NCBI RefSeq assembly: GCF_021502575.1
Contig: NZ_JAKFGN010000002.1
Coordinates: forward strand, 1,488,001 to 1,552,000
DNA: 64,000 nucleotides
DNA from: Bradyrhizobium sp. G127
Lineage (GTDB): Bacteria > Pseudomonadota > Alphaproteobacteria > Rhizobiales > Xanthobacteraceae
Direction: 5' to 3'
The position numbers were made by a program, and so were the translations under genes. Shown in pieces: positions 1-8,931 of the stretch. The notes under the pieces are model-generated. The model saw only the letters and a list, made by a program, of their open reading frames with translations. It was not told where the DNA came from and ran no database searches. Position 1 is the stretch's first letter; the number at the start of each line of letters is the position of its first letter.

Positions 1-427
1 AGCCGACGACCATGAGCGAGTGCTCCGATGGGTCGCGCACGAGGCCGATGAACGGTTCGTCTGCTGCAGCAATAAGGTTGGAGCCACCATGGTACCCGGG
101 CTGTTCAACCCGGCCGAAATCGCGGGCCGCCGCCTCGGCGACGTCCGTGTTTATTATTCGCGTTCGTCGGGACCCATTAAGCGGCGGCACGTCAAAGCCC
201 ATCGCGACCGACTAAATGGGGTCGTTGATCTGATTGCCGTGGAGGATCCGCAAGTTCACGCGAAATTCCTCTTGTGGGGCAACGATCATGCCGTGGTGAG
301 TACGATGAATTGGGGCTCTCAATCGGGTTCGCCCGATAATCCCCTCGACGAGATTGGGCTGCATCTGGAGGGATCGGGGCTGGCTACGTCGCTCTTGGCC
401 AAGTTCGAAAAACAGCTCGAGGATTGA
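1..427 (+). CDS. PLD-like protein, C-terminal part (5' end outside window)
   Basis: The reading frame is open from the first bases of the window, so only the last ~142 residues are present. Near the end lies VHAKFLLW followed about ten residues later by STMNW, matching the HxK...(S)xN half of a phospholipase D-like (HKD) active site, then an acidic stretch with DEIGLHLEG. This pattern is typical of the second HKD repeat of PLD-like nucleases and helicase-associated PLD domains. Substrate cannot be told: the first HKD repeat and any fused domain lie upstream. PLD-like proteins are common in defence and mobile loci, and the next genes are a recombinase operon on the opposite strand, so a mobile or defence setting is plausible. 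Frame certain, family likely, function inferred. Confidence 0.6.
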   Translation, partial: ADDHERVLRWVAHEADERFVCCSNKVGATMVPGLFNPAEIAGRRLGDVRVYYSRSSGPIKRRHVKAHRDRLNGVVDLIAVEDPQVHAKFLLWGNDHAVVSTMNWGSQSGSPDNPLDEIGLHLEGSGLATSLLAKFEKQLED

Positions 428-590
428 TCCTTCCGGACCATATCAGTCTAGAAATTCTGCCATCGAAATATTCGGCAGTGGTCAAATTGCGCTGAGGTGA
501 AGCCCCTACAGCGAGCGCCTGAGCAATTTACCCCTGCAACGCGTCGCCTGTTCTGCGACAACAATACCGCTTCGCAACACGGTGAGCTAC

Positions 591-1490
591 TTAAGCGGCA
601 GACCGATTGGAATCAGAGATTTTCTGAAACTCTGCGAGCAGCTCCGGAAAGCTCTGGGCGAGGTATCGCACCACACGGGCGTTTTCGATTAATCTATTCA
701 AATAGCCGGTTGCTACCACCAAATCGAGGTGGTCAGTTCCGTATGACTGCTCCACGAGCCGAAATTCGCGGTCAAGATTTGCGGACTCCTGCTCCATCAG
801 CGCCACCTGATCGTCGGTTAATCCTTCAATGTGTTTGGGCTTAGCTGCATCGACCAGCAAAGCCTGCGGCGTGGCTCCTAACAATGACTTCGCGTACGTG
901 ATCGAATACTTGTTCATTGCCACCATCAATTGCGCCGCTTCGATTTGGCGCATCGGCAACATCTTTTTGAGTTCGGCGAATGTCGAGATAGGGACATGCT
1001 TATCCTTGAGCATCTCTACCGTCTCGGCACATATTCCTTCCAGGAGACGCTTCTTTAGACGGACATGAGCAACATTCACGTTTAGAACCTTAGCAATCCG
1101 TTCTTCCGGCACCCCGCGCTTGATCGCCGCGAGTATCATGTTGCGTTCTTGAATGATCGCAATTCGGCTTACCCTTTTATTGTAGGTAAAAGCCTCGTCA
1201 TCTGTCGCAATGATGCACGTAACTTCCGTCCATCCTTGCTCCTGGAGAACCGACAATCTTAGGTGCCCATCAAGCAGCAGATATTTGCCCTTCTCACTCC
1301 TATCGCGCGCTACAACAGGAGGCTCAACGATTCCGATCTCGCGGATGGATGACTGAATCTGCGAATACTTTGGAGTTTTCTTGACCGCTCCACTAACCAG
1401 ACGAAGCGGTTGAATCGCGCTAATCTCGATAACAACGCTCTCTCGCTCGAACGCCATTGCTACCGGTCGTTTTTCAAGCTTTCTGGACAT
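591..1490 (-). CDS. ParB/RepB-like DNA-binding protein (second of recombinase operon)
   Basis: About 299 residues. The N-terminal ~90 residues resemble a ParB N-terminal (sulfiredoxin-like) domain, with LLLDGHLRLSVLQEQGW in the place of the ParB box. A helical region follows (PEERIAKVLNVNVAHVRLKKR) that reads like an HTH, and the C-terminal half resembles the RepB plasmid-partition C-terminal region. The ATG at 1490 shares one base with the TGA of the upstream gene, so translation is probably coupled; a TTG at 1493 is also possible. It is the last gene of a recombinase-ParB-ParB operon. Such pairs accompany large serine recombinases in bradyrhizobial mobile elements; whether they act in partition, regulation or recombination control is unknown. 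Confidence 0.7.
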   Translation of the reverse strand: MSRKLEKRPVAMAFERESVVIEISAIQPLRLVSGAVKKTPKYSQIQSSIREIGIVEPPVVARDRSEKGKYLLLDGHLRLSVLQEQGWTEVTCIIATDDEAFTYNKRVSRIAIIQERNMILAAIKRGVPEERIAKVLNVNVAHVRLKKRLLEGICAETVEMLKDKHVPISTFAELKKMLPMRQIEAAQLMVAMNKYSITYAKSLLGATPQALLVDAAKPKHIEGLTDDQVALMEQESANLDREFRLVEQSYGTDHLDLVVATGYLNRLIENARVVRYLAQSFPELLAEFQKISDSNRSAA

Positions 1491-2377
1491 CAAGCCACAT
1501 CTCCTCGTTCCATGCGACTCATGAGTTTCTTTGGCATCGAATCTAGTTTTTCGGCCTTCAGAAGCGATATGAATTTTTCGTCGCCAAATAACTCACGCAT
1601 TGCATGTGCAATGAAAATCAGGCGATTGCGCGTAGCGTCCGCCTTACGGATAAGAAGCCGCTTTCGATCAGTATCTTCGCGATAGACCCTGACGAGCGAA
1701 CGGGTTGAAAGCTTTTGCCCGCCCTTTTTGGGCTCGGCGTCAAATCTGCGACCCCGGCGACGCCTGTTTTCAACAAGCCGTTTGACAATCATAAGCTTTC
1801 GACCGCGAAGAAGGTTCTTTTCATAAGCCTGCTGAAGAGCTTCCTGCACGCCGACGTCATCTGCTTCAGCTATCTCAACAGCAACGCTTACAGGGATATG
1901 TCCAGATTCCACGGCGCGCAAAAGACGTTGCTCACCTTGAGCAAGAAGCCGACCAACACCGCGAACGTATTCGAATGACAGGCCGGTTTTCTTGGCAATC
2001 TCGGAATCACTATAACCCCTAGTGCGCATACCGCCGATGTCATGAAGCAAGTCGATCGCTTGGTGATGACGGCGTGCACAGTTCTCAACCAGACTTTTGA
2101 TCATGCAGTCTTCGACGCTTGCCTCAATGACGAGCGCAGGAATTTCCGCTTCTCCCAATTCAATAAATGCCTCTAGCCGACCTTGACCACAGACAAGGTC
2201 GTAAATCTTTCCTTCGCGCTCTTCGCGACGGGTAACTGTGATGGGTTTTTTCAAGCCTAGTGCCGCGATGTTCTCAACTAGTTCGCGAAAGCTCTTCTTG
2301 TTGCGAATTCGTGGATTGATTACCGATATTTTAGAGATCGCGATTAGTTGGATTTTTGCTAGGACACTTTCAACCAT
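1490..2377 (-). CDS. ParB-like nuclease/partition-domain protein
   Basis: 295 residues. It starts with a clear ParB N-terminal domain: INPRIRNKKSF (ParB box region), LGLKKPITVT, then VCGQGRLEAFIELG. An HTH-like segment follows (SDSEIAKKTGLSFEYVRGV, ~125-143) and a basic stretch (ENRRRRGRRF, ~203-212). Chromosomal ParB proteins bind parS and hydrolyse CTP through GERRxxA-type motifs; here the equivalent is GQGRLEA, so CTP use is not assured. The ATG at 2377 overlaps the recombinase stop (TAATG) and its own stop overlaps the next start (TGATG): three genes coupled by one-base overlaps. It is paralogous in layout to its downstream neighbour. No ParA partner is visible, which argues against a classic partition role. 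Confidence 0.75.
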   Translation of the reverse strand: MVESVLAKIQLIAISKISVINPRIRNKKSFRELVENIAALGLKKPITVTRREEREGKIYDLVCGQGRLEAFIELGEAEIPALVIEASVEDCMIKSLVENCARRHHQAIDLLHDIGGMRTRGYSDSEIAKKTGLSFEYVRGVGRLLAQGEQRLLRAVESGHIPVSVAVEIAEADDVGVQEALQQAYEKNLLRGRKLMIVKRLVENRRRRGRRFDAEPKKGGQKLSTRSLVRVYREDTDRKRLLIRKADATRNRLIFIAHAMRELFGDEKFISLLKAEKLDSMPKKLMSRMERGDVA

Positions 2378-3933
2378 TACGCAGCCTCCCTCACCGAAAT
2401 CCGCTCGGCCATCTCGAACAAGCGATCTAATGAATCGAAGAGATAGGCATCGAGCGATATGCCGTTGTATTCCTGCACACGCAGAACTCGCTCGTTCATA
2501 TCCAGGGTCGGCAGGATCAAATAGTCGAACGCAGCAATATTTGCTCGATCCATTCGAACCGCAATCGTAACATCTGGCAACAAACCCCGATCGAGCCGGA
2601 TTCGCCAGCGCATCGCACCCGCAGCAGTTTCACGACAACGCGCTATGACAATGGAGACAGAGAATTCGTTGTTTATCTGCAGCAGTTCGGTCTCAGCATC
2701 GCGAATTACATAACCACCGGCATTCTCAATTCCCCGAACTACATCCGAGACAACGCCAGGAAACAATCGTCGCAGCGCTCGATTAACTTCGATATATCGA
2801 TAGTCCCTATCAGGGGTGTACCCGACGAGTTGATAAGCCCGGAGAAGATTTCCGAATCTACTTTGATAAGCGCTGCTAGACGGACAGCCTTCGGCCTCGT
2901 CGATAATGAGACCTGAAAGATCGCCCCGACGGACCAATAGATCACTTAATGATTTCAACATTTCATCATTGGTCATTCGCCGCGACCGGGCTTGTATAAT
3001 CTGCTGTGCAGCATCAAACAGAGATCGTTCAACAATCGGCTCGAATACGGAATTCGCCCGGATCCATAGATTTGGACTATTTCTTACGCGCCGTTGCTTG
3101 AGCTTAAACGAGCCACGATTCCAGACATTGTTTCCGATGTATTTCTCGTTGATGAGAATCTGGTGAATGGTACCGCGGGTCCACAAACGGCTGGCATCTG
3201 TTGTAATTCCTCGCCGGTTCAAATCTGCCGCTATTACTGCTTCAGATAGTTGATCGTGCACGAACCGCCGATAGATTTCGCGAACCAATTCGGTTTCATT
3301 AGGAGGACCGGGGACAAGGACGACGCGATCTGTCTGTATACTCTTATGCTGCTTGCGTAGAAGCTCACCCTTTGATTCACCGTTTTCGTCAACTAAGTGG
3401 CGCCTCAAGCCAAAGCCAGGGGGACCGCCTTGCCGAAATCCCAGCTGAATAAGCCGCCTCTGCCCGGCGAAGACCTTGACCGAAAGTTCACGGCTATACT
3501 CAGCGGCCATGCGACGCTTGACTACCTTTTGAACGTCGGAACCGATGCTGCCGTCATTCTCAAATTGCTCCGCGCAATAAGCAACGCGCACTCCCTGTGC
3601 ACGGCAGCGATACTCGTATGATGCGGCCTCATCCGAATCTTGAAATCGTCCCCATCGGCTGATGTCGTAAACGACGACGACCGTAAAATCCGCTGTGCCG
3701 TTTTCAATATCTGAAAGAAGACGCTGCAACCCCGAACGACCGTCAATATTTAGACCGCTCCGCCCCGCATCGGCATACGTGCGAACAATTTCGAGTCCTC
3801 GTTGCAGCGCATACTGTCGAATTGCGTCTGATTGGTTTTCCGTTGAGTACCTTTGATGCTCAGTGGACATGCGAACATATTCCGCCGCGCGCACCAGACC
3901 TTTTGATAATTTGTCCTCTGATGACGAACTCAA
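2377..3933 (-). CDS. large serine recombinase
   Basis: 518 residues. The resolvase catalytic domain (about 16-165) contains YVRMSTEHQ with the nucleophile Ser23, then DAGRSG and YDISRWGR, all standard for serine recombinases. A 'Recombinase' DNA-binding domain follows (~170-290: GFGLRR, NRRGITT, WTRGTIHQILINEKYIGN). I see no paired cysteines for the usual zinc ribbon in the C-terminal part. It should cut and rejoin DNA at att sites for integration or excision. The start is TTG at 3933, chosen because an AGAGGA Shine-Dalgarno sequence lies just upstream (complement of 3941-3946) and no ATG fits. It is first in an operon with two ParB-like genes and is divergent from the small HTH-like gene at 4074. 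Confidence 0.9.
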   Translation of the reverse strand: MSSSSEDKLSKGLVRAAEYVRMSTEHQRYSTENQSDAIRQYALQRGLEIVRTYADAGRSGLNIDGRSGLQRLLSDIENGTADFTVVVVYDISRWGRFQDSDEAASYEYRCRAQGVRVAYCAEQFENDGSIGSDVQKVVKRRMAAEYSRELSVKVFAGQRRLIQLGFRQGGPPGFGLRRHLVDENGESKGELLRKQHKSIQTDRVVLVPGPPNETELVREIYRRFVHDQLSEAVIAADLNRRGITTDASRLWTRGTIHQILINEKYIGNNVWNRGSFKLKQRRVRNSPNLWIRANSVFEPIVERSLFDAAQQIIQARSRRMTNDEMLKSLSDLLVRRGDLSGLIIDEAEGCPSSSAYQSRFGNLLRAYQLVGYTPDRDYRYIEVNRALRRLFPGVVSDVVRGIENAGGYVIRDAETELLQINNEFSVSIVIARCRETAAGAMRWRIRLDRGLLPDVTIAVRMDRANIAAFDYLILPTLDMNERVLRVQEYNGISLDAYLFDSLDRLFEMAERISVREAA

Positions 3934-4073
3934 CTTCGTTTCCTCTAGGGTGCAATTTCTGAACCACCGAACTTAACGATAATTGTCAGGCCTCTGTTCT
4001 GAGCGTGGAAAGAAGTCTGTTCGAAGGTCGATTCTGCACGCCTGCCTAAGCCTAGCTCGGAAAGGACGGAAAA

Positions 4074-4466
4074 ATGTTGCCGAAGAGAGGCAGAATCTTT
4101 CGCAACGGTAGTGGGGACAACACTCCGAAGGTCGTCTATGCGAAAGCTATTCGCGACGCTCTGAGAAGCGAGCTGGGTCAAAATCCAAGTGCTAATAAAA
4201 CTATTCAACGTTGGACGGGCGCCGGTGAGCGCACTGTCAAAAACTGGCTAAACGGGCAATGCGGCCCTCGAGGCGAGCACCTGCTATTGTTGGCCTGTCA
4301 CTCCGAGCGTGTTTTTGAAACGATGTTAGCATTGGCCGATAAAGATCACGTCGTCGCTGACAGCAACGTTCAAAAGATTTGCGATGAAATGACCATCGCA
4401 ATCGGATTGATGAAAAGATTTTTGAAACATGAGAAGCACAGTCGTTCGAACCAATCCGTTGGCTGA
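4074..4466 (+). CDS. small HTH-like protein beside recombinase
   Basis: 130 residues, ATG at 4074 preceded by a good Shine-Dalgarno sequence (AAGGACGG). The middle (NKTIQRWTGAGERTVKNWLNG) reads as a helix-turn-helix with an RTVKNWL recognition helix, so DNA binding is likely. I do not recognise a named family. It is divergent from the serine recombinase with a ~140-base intergenic region, the usual position for a regulator or directionality factor of such an element; that role is inferred. Most of the gene lies inside repeat R1, and a 5'-truncated, frameshifted copy exists at 46713-47040. This copy is the intact version. Confidence 0.65.
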   Translation: MLPKRGRIFRNGSGDNTPKVVYAKAIRDALRSELGQNPSANKTIQRWTGAGERTVKNWLNGQCGPRGEHLLLLACHSERVFETMLALADKDHVVADSNVQKICDEMTIAIGLMKRFLKHEKHSRSNQSVG

Positions 4467-4730
4467 CTGACGAATGCGCAGTTTTCCGCCGAAGGCGGCT
4501 AACACGGACTGCCACCCCCTCTCGCAGTGGTTTTATTCTCCGGTCTCTGACGCGAGTCTCTAAAAAACGGGAATTCTTCAATGGTTGAGTGGAGACTGGG
4601 AGCCGATTTCGGAATGTGGTGGTGCGAATCCCGTCTCTGTAGAGACTTCGAAAGCCTGAAAAGCCCGCTGTTTGCGGGCCTTTCTGCCTCTAAAAAATAA
4701 TATTCTCCAAAACCCGGACTGGCTGGCTGG
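4135..4730. repeat. repeat R1: long direct repeat, copy 1
   Basis: 596 bases nearly identical to 46713-47306 (R2) in the same orientation. Differences are scattered substitutions and a few single-base indels. The repeat covers most of the HTH-like gene, a non-coding stretch with a hairpin (4663-4679), and ends in GGACTGGCTGGCTGG. In R2 that end runs into the 3' acceptor end of tRNA-Gln, whereas here it breaks into unrelated sequence at 4731. R1 therefore looks like the distal junction of an island inserted next to tRNA-Gln. Confidence 0.9.
4661..4685 (-). terminator. hairpin corresponding to the tRNA-Gln terminator in R2
   Basis: Six-base stem GCCCGC/GCGGGC with a five-base loop; on the minus strand it is followed by TTTTC. 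The same hairpin lies ~42 bases past the 3' end of tRNA-Gln in R2 (with one mismatch), and a variant is present in R3. In this copy there is no tRNA upstream, so it is probably a stranded duplicate. Confidence 0.5.
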
Positions 4731-4763
4731 CGATACAGTGCTAATAGCACCAGTCTCTGCGTC

Positions 4764-4933
4764 AATTCCCTGCAAACAGGGAATTTTACAAGGAAAATTT
4801 GCAATCACTGATTTTGACAAGCCAAAATTCCAAGTAAAACGACTGCGCCGCAGGTACTTCTTGAACAATCGCTTACGGAACTAACAGGGAAATATCTTCA
4901 AGACATCAGGGAAAGTGCGGACGCTAACAGGGA
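4764..4933. repeat. cluster of ACAGGGA-type short repeats with a hairpin
   Basis: Four occurrences of (A)CAGGGA(A/T) at about 4777, 4884, 4906 and 4927. The first is half of a perfect hairpin: AATTCCCTG (4764-4772), loop CAAA, CAGGGAATT (4777-4785), followed by a short T run. The stretch is AT-rich, has no gene and starts right at the end of R1. Spacing is irregular, so it is not CRISPR. The 4934-5164 stretch holds nothing I can name. Confidence 0.5.
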
Positions 4934-5164
4934 TATGCTATATAGCCTAATAGCGCATTTTCCACGGCACCGAGCTGCCGCGACAAGCGTCTGATAAATC
5001 GAAACGCGGCTGATATTCTGCGTGAACGTACGGTATTCCTGAAATCCGAGTAGGCACGCCCGACGGTGGCGGCCTATGATCTAGCCCGCGCTCAATGCAG
5101 CCCCTCGCGAACATACATTAGATCACTGATATAGGCCGTGCATGTTCACGCTAGCGGCGCGTCA

Positions 5165-5455
5165 TTAAGGCCTCTGCCCTAGAGAAGTGGCCTCTGGGGA
5201 ACCGTAATTGACGTTTAAGTAGTCCATCGCAGCGGCAACGTCATCGTCCGGGAGTGCGGAACCCAGAAAAACCATCCGATGAACGACACTTCTCCACTCC
5301 TGCGGCGATCGCTTCGCAGCAACGACACGGTGAAGCCCATGACACGTCACGCAACCGCCTTCCGCAAATTCCTTTCCATTTCTGTCTGGTAACTTGACCT
5401 CTGCTGGAGCGGGAAGGTTTACGCCAGGTCCGAAGTTTAAAGTCAGTGCCTGCAT
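5165..5455 (-). pseudogene. cytochrome c-like domain fragment
   Basis: 96 residues with a single haem-binding CVTCH motif (about residue 35) followed by GLHRVVAAKRSPQEW and a short helical tail, like a C-terminal cytochrome c domain of a larger dehydrogenase or sulfite-oxidase-type partner. There is no signal peptide, which a periplasmic c-type cytochrome needs, and the frame is closed by a TAG 18 codons upstream of the ATG. A remnant of a longer gene is therefore more likely than a working cytochrome. It sits alone between R1 and the LysR gene. Confidence 0.5.
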
Positions 5456-5830
5456 TGCGGGCGCTTTGCCGAGTAAGGACTTCTGCTTCCTCCTCGCTCC
5501 TTGCGGCTACGATGAATTAGAAACCCTCTCTTCGTGAAGCCTCATTTTGTCTCAAGGGTGATGACGGCGAACACTTGCTGACGACTGAGCTAGCCCATTC
5601 TGAACTTGTATTCCAAGCTCAGCCAGCGGCTTTCCAACACTCTAGGCGGTAGCAGCGATGGAAGTAATGACGTGTGAACGGCCTCGGCATGCCGTTCCCG
5701 GAGTTGCTGTTTTCGCATCAAGCTTACGCCGACACGAGTTTCTGCGCAGCCTCTGAGATTCGTCTTCGTAGTACAGAGCCTATGGTGAAAGACGGCTTGT
5801 GAAGGAAAACAAACGAGACTTAGCGCCGTT
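5456..5830. other. intergenic, nothing recognised
   Basis: 375 bases between the cytochrome-like fragment and the LysR gene. I find no convincing gene, RNA or repeat here; short reading frames show no domain pattern. Confidence 0.5.
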
Positions 5831-6760
5831 TTATTTCCAACAATAAATCCTCTCCCATGCGGTACATACATCGAGCAATCTTCGTTCGAGCATTTCGACA
5901 AAGCAGCGCGCCGCTAACGTCAGTGGGCGACTAGGATGATGTAAGAAATACGACTCAAGATGCATGACTGGCTTAAAGATCGGATAAATAAATAGATCCT
6001 TTCTGTCCAGGTACTGCATGACACCGATAGCCTGACATACTGCGCCCCAATCTGAGCGCCTGATACTCTCGATAGTTCCCACAAACCCGTCCACCTTCAT
6101 GACGCGGCTTGCAACGATTTGACCACCAGTGATGTAGTCAAGCAGGGTTGCGCCCATTAAATGACGCTCTGACGGCACGACAAGTTTGAGTTCTTTCATT
6201 GCCGACAGATCAATGGGACTGAATTGGGGACCGTTGATAGGTCGTCCCGAGATCAGCACAAAGTGATCTCGATAAGCTGGCCTACAGGCTAATCCGCTAT
6301 GATCGACAGGCAGCGCACCCAGCGCGACATCGAGAAAGCCGGATTGTACTTGTTCGGTGACATAGCGGCTAAATGCTTCAACGACGGTCAGATCAACGTT
6401 AGGATACAAACTTGTGAATTCTTGCAGCAAGTCGCCAAGGATCCCGAAGCTGGTTGCCGAAGGCATCCCCACGCGAAGTGAACCGGATACGCTATTGCCC
6501 TGAACCAGGTCGCGCATCTCCTGCTTTGCGAAAGCCAGGGTACGAGCTATCGGCTGACAAAGTTCATAGAATCGCCGCCCAGCTACAGTCGCCTCAACGC
6601 CCTTTTTTGTCCGGTCGAATACGGACGTGCCCAGTTCTTCTTCGAGATTGCGAATCTGCATGCTTAGGGCCGATGGCACGACATGCATGCGCTCAGCAGC
6701 CTTAACAAAGCTGCGCTCCTCATAGACACTCATAAAATAGTGTATGAGACGGATATCCAT
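5831..6760 (-). CDS. LysR-family transcriptional regulator
   Basis: 309 residues. The N-terminus MDIRLIHYFMSVYEERSFVK and the following AAERMHVVPSALSMQIRNLE form the classic LysR winged HTH (~1-60); a type-2 periplasmic-binding-like effector domain fills ~90-300. It is the last gene in the direction of the liv/hydrolase operon (62 bases after the MetX-like gene), so it probably regulates that cluster in response to the imported compound or an intermediate. LysR regulators are usually divergent from their target, so the co-oriented terminal position is slightly unusual. Effector unknown. Confidence 0.9.
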   Translation of the reverse strand: MDIRLIHYFMSVYEERSFVKAAERMHVVPSALSMQIRNLEEELGTSVFDRTKKGVEATVAGRRFYELCQPIARTLAFAKQEMRDLVQGNSVSGSLRVGMPSATSFGILGDLLQEFTSLYPNVDLTVVEAFSRYVTEQVQSGFLDVALGALPVDHSGLACRPAYRDHFVLISGRPINGPQFSPIDLSAMKELKLVVPSERHLMGATLLDYITGGQIVASRVMKVDGFVGTIESIRRSDWGAVCQAIGVMQYLDRKDLFIYPIFKPVMHLESYFLHHPSRPLTLAARCFVEMLERRLLDVCTAWERIYCWK

Positions 6761-6822
6761 TCAGATCCTCCACCCTTGAAACTTTCACGCCTCGTTCTAT
6801 GGGCGCTCTATCGCGCGAGATT

Positions 6823-7923
6823 CTACGCTATGAATCTGGCGACAGCATCATTCAAAGCACGAGATGCGCTTTGATCAAGGCCACTCGCGGCCATGTGGCC
6901 ATACACGCTGTTGATCTCCATGTAATGGCATTCCGGAATATGGCGCGACGCCCAAACCGCTGCATCTGCTGGATTATAAAGATCCAACGACGGCGCAGCT
7001 ATAAAGGTCGGGGCACGCACTGAGTTCAGGGCAGCGACCGTGTCTCCGTTGAATGAACCCAGTTTCCCCACATCATGAAGGTCGTAAGCTCTTGACTGAT
7101 AGATCCAGTCTATCGACTCGAAGCCCTGGGATCGCCACCAAGATCTTCGGAGGTCAAGCCATGGGCAGGGATCAGATTTTCCCGGGCTTCGACAGAAATC
7201 CAGAATCTCGGCATCGAATTGACTCGGAGTGCGCATCGACAGGGCGAGCATGAGAGGTACCCAATCATACCAGGGATCGGTGGCCGGCTCGCCACCCAAT
7301 TCGTGGCACATCCCCCGCTCCAATGTCGAGCGCGCCAATAGATTTACGAGGCGGGCCCAGGGTGTCGTTTTCGCCATAGGGGTCAGAGCCACGATCCGAC
7401 GCATAGCCTCCGGATACATGACACCCCAAGCGAGCGATTGCATACCGCCCATCGATGCACCGGCAACGAGATCAAGTTTTTCAATACCCAGCCGCTTCAC
7501 CAGAGACGCTTGGCTGCGCACCATGTCGCCAATTGTAAATTGCGGGAACAAATATCCGGGCTGGCTACGCGATGTGGAGGGTGACGTCGTCAGACCATTT
7601 CCGATTGCGTCAATAGCAAGTATGCGCAGACGGGAGGGGTCGAGTGCCTGCCCGGTGCCAATCATAAAATCCATTCTATGGTGCGTGCTTCCAATCGCAC
7701 ATAATGCAAGTGCGATCGGCAGCCGGTCGTCGCGCGAATCACCGTGCACGGCAAAAGATATCGAGAAATCCTCGATAACACCGCCGGAATCCAGCGGGAA
7801 GTCACCAAGGCTGACCGAGTAATGCGGTGCGTCGACCCATCCGAGCTGAAAAGGCGGATGCCGCAAAGGTTGAACAGCAGAGACCGTGAGTAACGCCTCA
7901 GCAAGATCGCTCACGCGCGTCAA
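6823..7923 (-). CDS. alpha/beta hydrolase of the MetX (homoserine acetyltransferase-like) fold
   Basis: 366 residues. The nucleophile elbow GASMGGMQSLAWG with Ser in GASMG, plus AIDAIGNGLTTSP and IGTGQALDP, follow the MetX-like pattern. The acid/His are probably in PSLDLYNPADAA and YGHMAASG near the C-terminus. MetX-fold proteins outside methionine loci include many hydrolases of unknown substrate; the context (next to an HSL esterase, BVMO and dehydrogenases) favours a catabolic hydrolase or acyltransferase. The TTG start at 7923 overlaps the TGA of the upstream gene in a TTGA overlap; a GTG at 7914 is an alternative. Confidence 0.75.
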   Translation of the reverse strand: MTRVSDLAEALLTVSAVQPLRHPPFQLGWVDAPHYSVSLGDFPLDSGGVIEDFSISFAVHGDSRDDRLPIALALCAIGSTHHRMDFMIGTGQALDPSRLRILAIDAIGNGLTTSPSTSRSQPGYLFPQFTIGDMVRSQASLVKRLGIEKLDLVAGASMGGMQSLAWGVMYPEAMRRIVALTPMAKTTPWARLVNLLARSTLERGMCHELGGEPATDPWYDWVPLMLALSMRTPSQFDAEILDFCRSPGKSDPCPWLDLRRSWWRSQGFESIDWIYQSRAYDLHDVGKLGSFNGDTVAALNSVRAPTFIAAPSLDLYNPADAAVWASRHIPECHYMEINSVYGHMAASGLDQSASRALNDAVARFIA

Positions 7924-8927
7924 CCGGAATGACTAGGCGCTCGCCGCTGCGAACGCACAAATGCAGCTGCCTCATCTATAGCAGTCATGACCTCAGGTAC
8001 GATTCCCACCATCTGAAGGAAGCCGTGGATAAGACCCGGCTGAATCGAATCCTGGACCGAGACACCAGCTTCTTTCGCTCGTTGTGCAAACAGATCGCCT
8101 TCGGTGCACAGAACATCACACTGCGCGGACAACACAAAGAGAGGAGGCAAACCTCGAAGATCCGCGTGCAGCGGAGCCACAAGGGGATCGGTGACCGCAA
8201 CTGGCGGGAGCGAACGCTCGAGATACAGCTTCCGAAACCATGCCATGCGGCTGCTGGAGAGTCCGTAGCTTCCATCGCCGAATGTGCGATGAGACAGCGT
8301 CTCCTCGTCGGCCGCATAGGCACCGTAAAATAGCAGGGCCGCGTCCGGCAGCGTCGATCCGGCGTTTCGCAAGCTGAGCATCAGCCCTACCGCGAGGTTC
8401 GCTCCCACAGAATCGCCCCCGATAAATCGCAGCGAAGGCGCGCCCGGCCACGTCGAAGATAGTGAGCGCCATGCCGCCAGGGAATCGTTCAAAGCATCCG
8501 GAAACGGAAATTCGGGAGCAAGCCGATAGTTGATTCCAATCACTTCCAATCCGGTTCGCGCGGCGAGGTGAGCCATGGGAGAAAGATGAGTATCTATCGA
8601 TCCGAACACCCATCCGCCGCCGTGCAGATAGAGCATTTGGCCCACCAACTCTCTGGTCTGAGCCGGAACTATCCTTACCGCGGACAGATCCGACGGTGCG
8701 CACGGGATAGAAAAGCGTTCGATAGCGACGTCGGAGGGAAGCGTCGGCCGCCATCCCCTTTGAACGTCCTCATACCGGGCACGAGCCTCGGCGAGTGGCA
8801 AAGTCGCCGGATCCATCGTTGACTGGTTCGCGGCACGGATGGCTTCAATAACCGGCACAACATTTGGTGCGAGTAACCGGTCGATCTCTGCCAACGAGTC
8901 AAGAGTGGGCTGCGGTGGATGTTCCAT
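7920..8927 (-). CDS. HSL-family alpha/beta hydrolase (esterase/lactonase-like)
   Basis: About 335 residues. The oxyanion motif HGGGWVFGS, nucleophile elbow GGDSVGANLAVG (Ser of GDSVG), acid in SAQCDVLCTEGD and His in GLIHGFLQM are all present, so the catalytic triad of a hormone-sensitive-lipase-type esterase is complete. ChnC-type caprolactone hydrolases belong to this fold, and the nearby BVMO makes esters or lactones, so hydrolysis of the BVMO product is the best guess. I chose ATG 8927, 12 bases after an AGGGAG sequence; a TTG at 8939 overlapping the livF stop is also possible. It is the fifth cistron after the liv transport genes. Confidence 0.8.
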   Translation of the reverse strand: MEHPPQPTLDSLAEIDRLLAPNVVPVIEAIRAANQSTMDPATLPLAEARARYEDVQRGWRPTLPSDVAIERFSIPCAPSDLSAVRIVPAQTRELVGQMLYLHGGGWVFGSIDTHLSPMAHLAARTGLEVIGINYRLAPEFPFPDALNDSLAAWRSLSSTWPGAPSLRFIGGDSVGANLAVGLMLSLRNAGSTLPDAALLFYGAYAADEETLSHRTFGDGSYGLSSSRMAWFRKLYLERSLPPVAVTDPLVAPLHADLRGLPPLFVLSAQCDVLCTEGDLFAQRAKEAGVSVQDSIQPGLIHGFLQMVGIVPEVMTAIDEAAAFVRSQRRAPSHSG

Positions 8928-8931
8928 CCGG

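Noticed and set aside
3945-4208. 87-codon minus-strand frame upstream of the recombinase
   Set aside because: Overlaps the HTH-like gene, whose start has a good ribosome site and whose copy exists elsewhere; the minus frame has no domain.
4764-4933. Possible CRISPR array
   Set aside because: Repeats are only ~8 bases and spacing is irregular (about 107, 22 and 21 bases); no cas genes.
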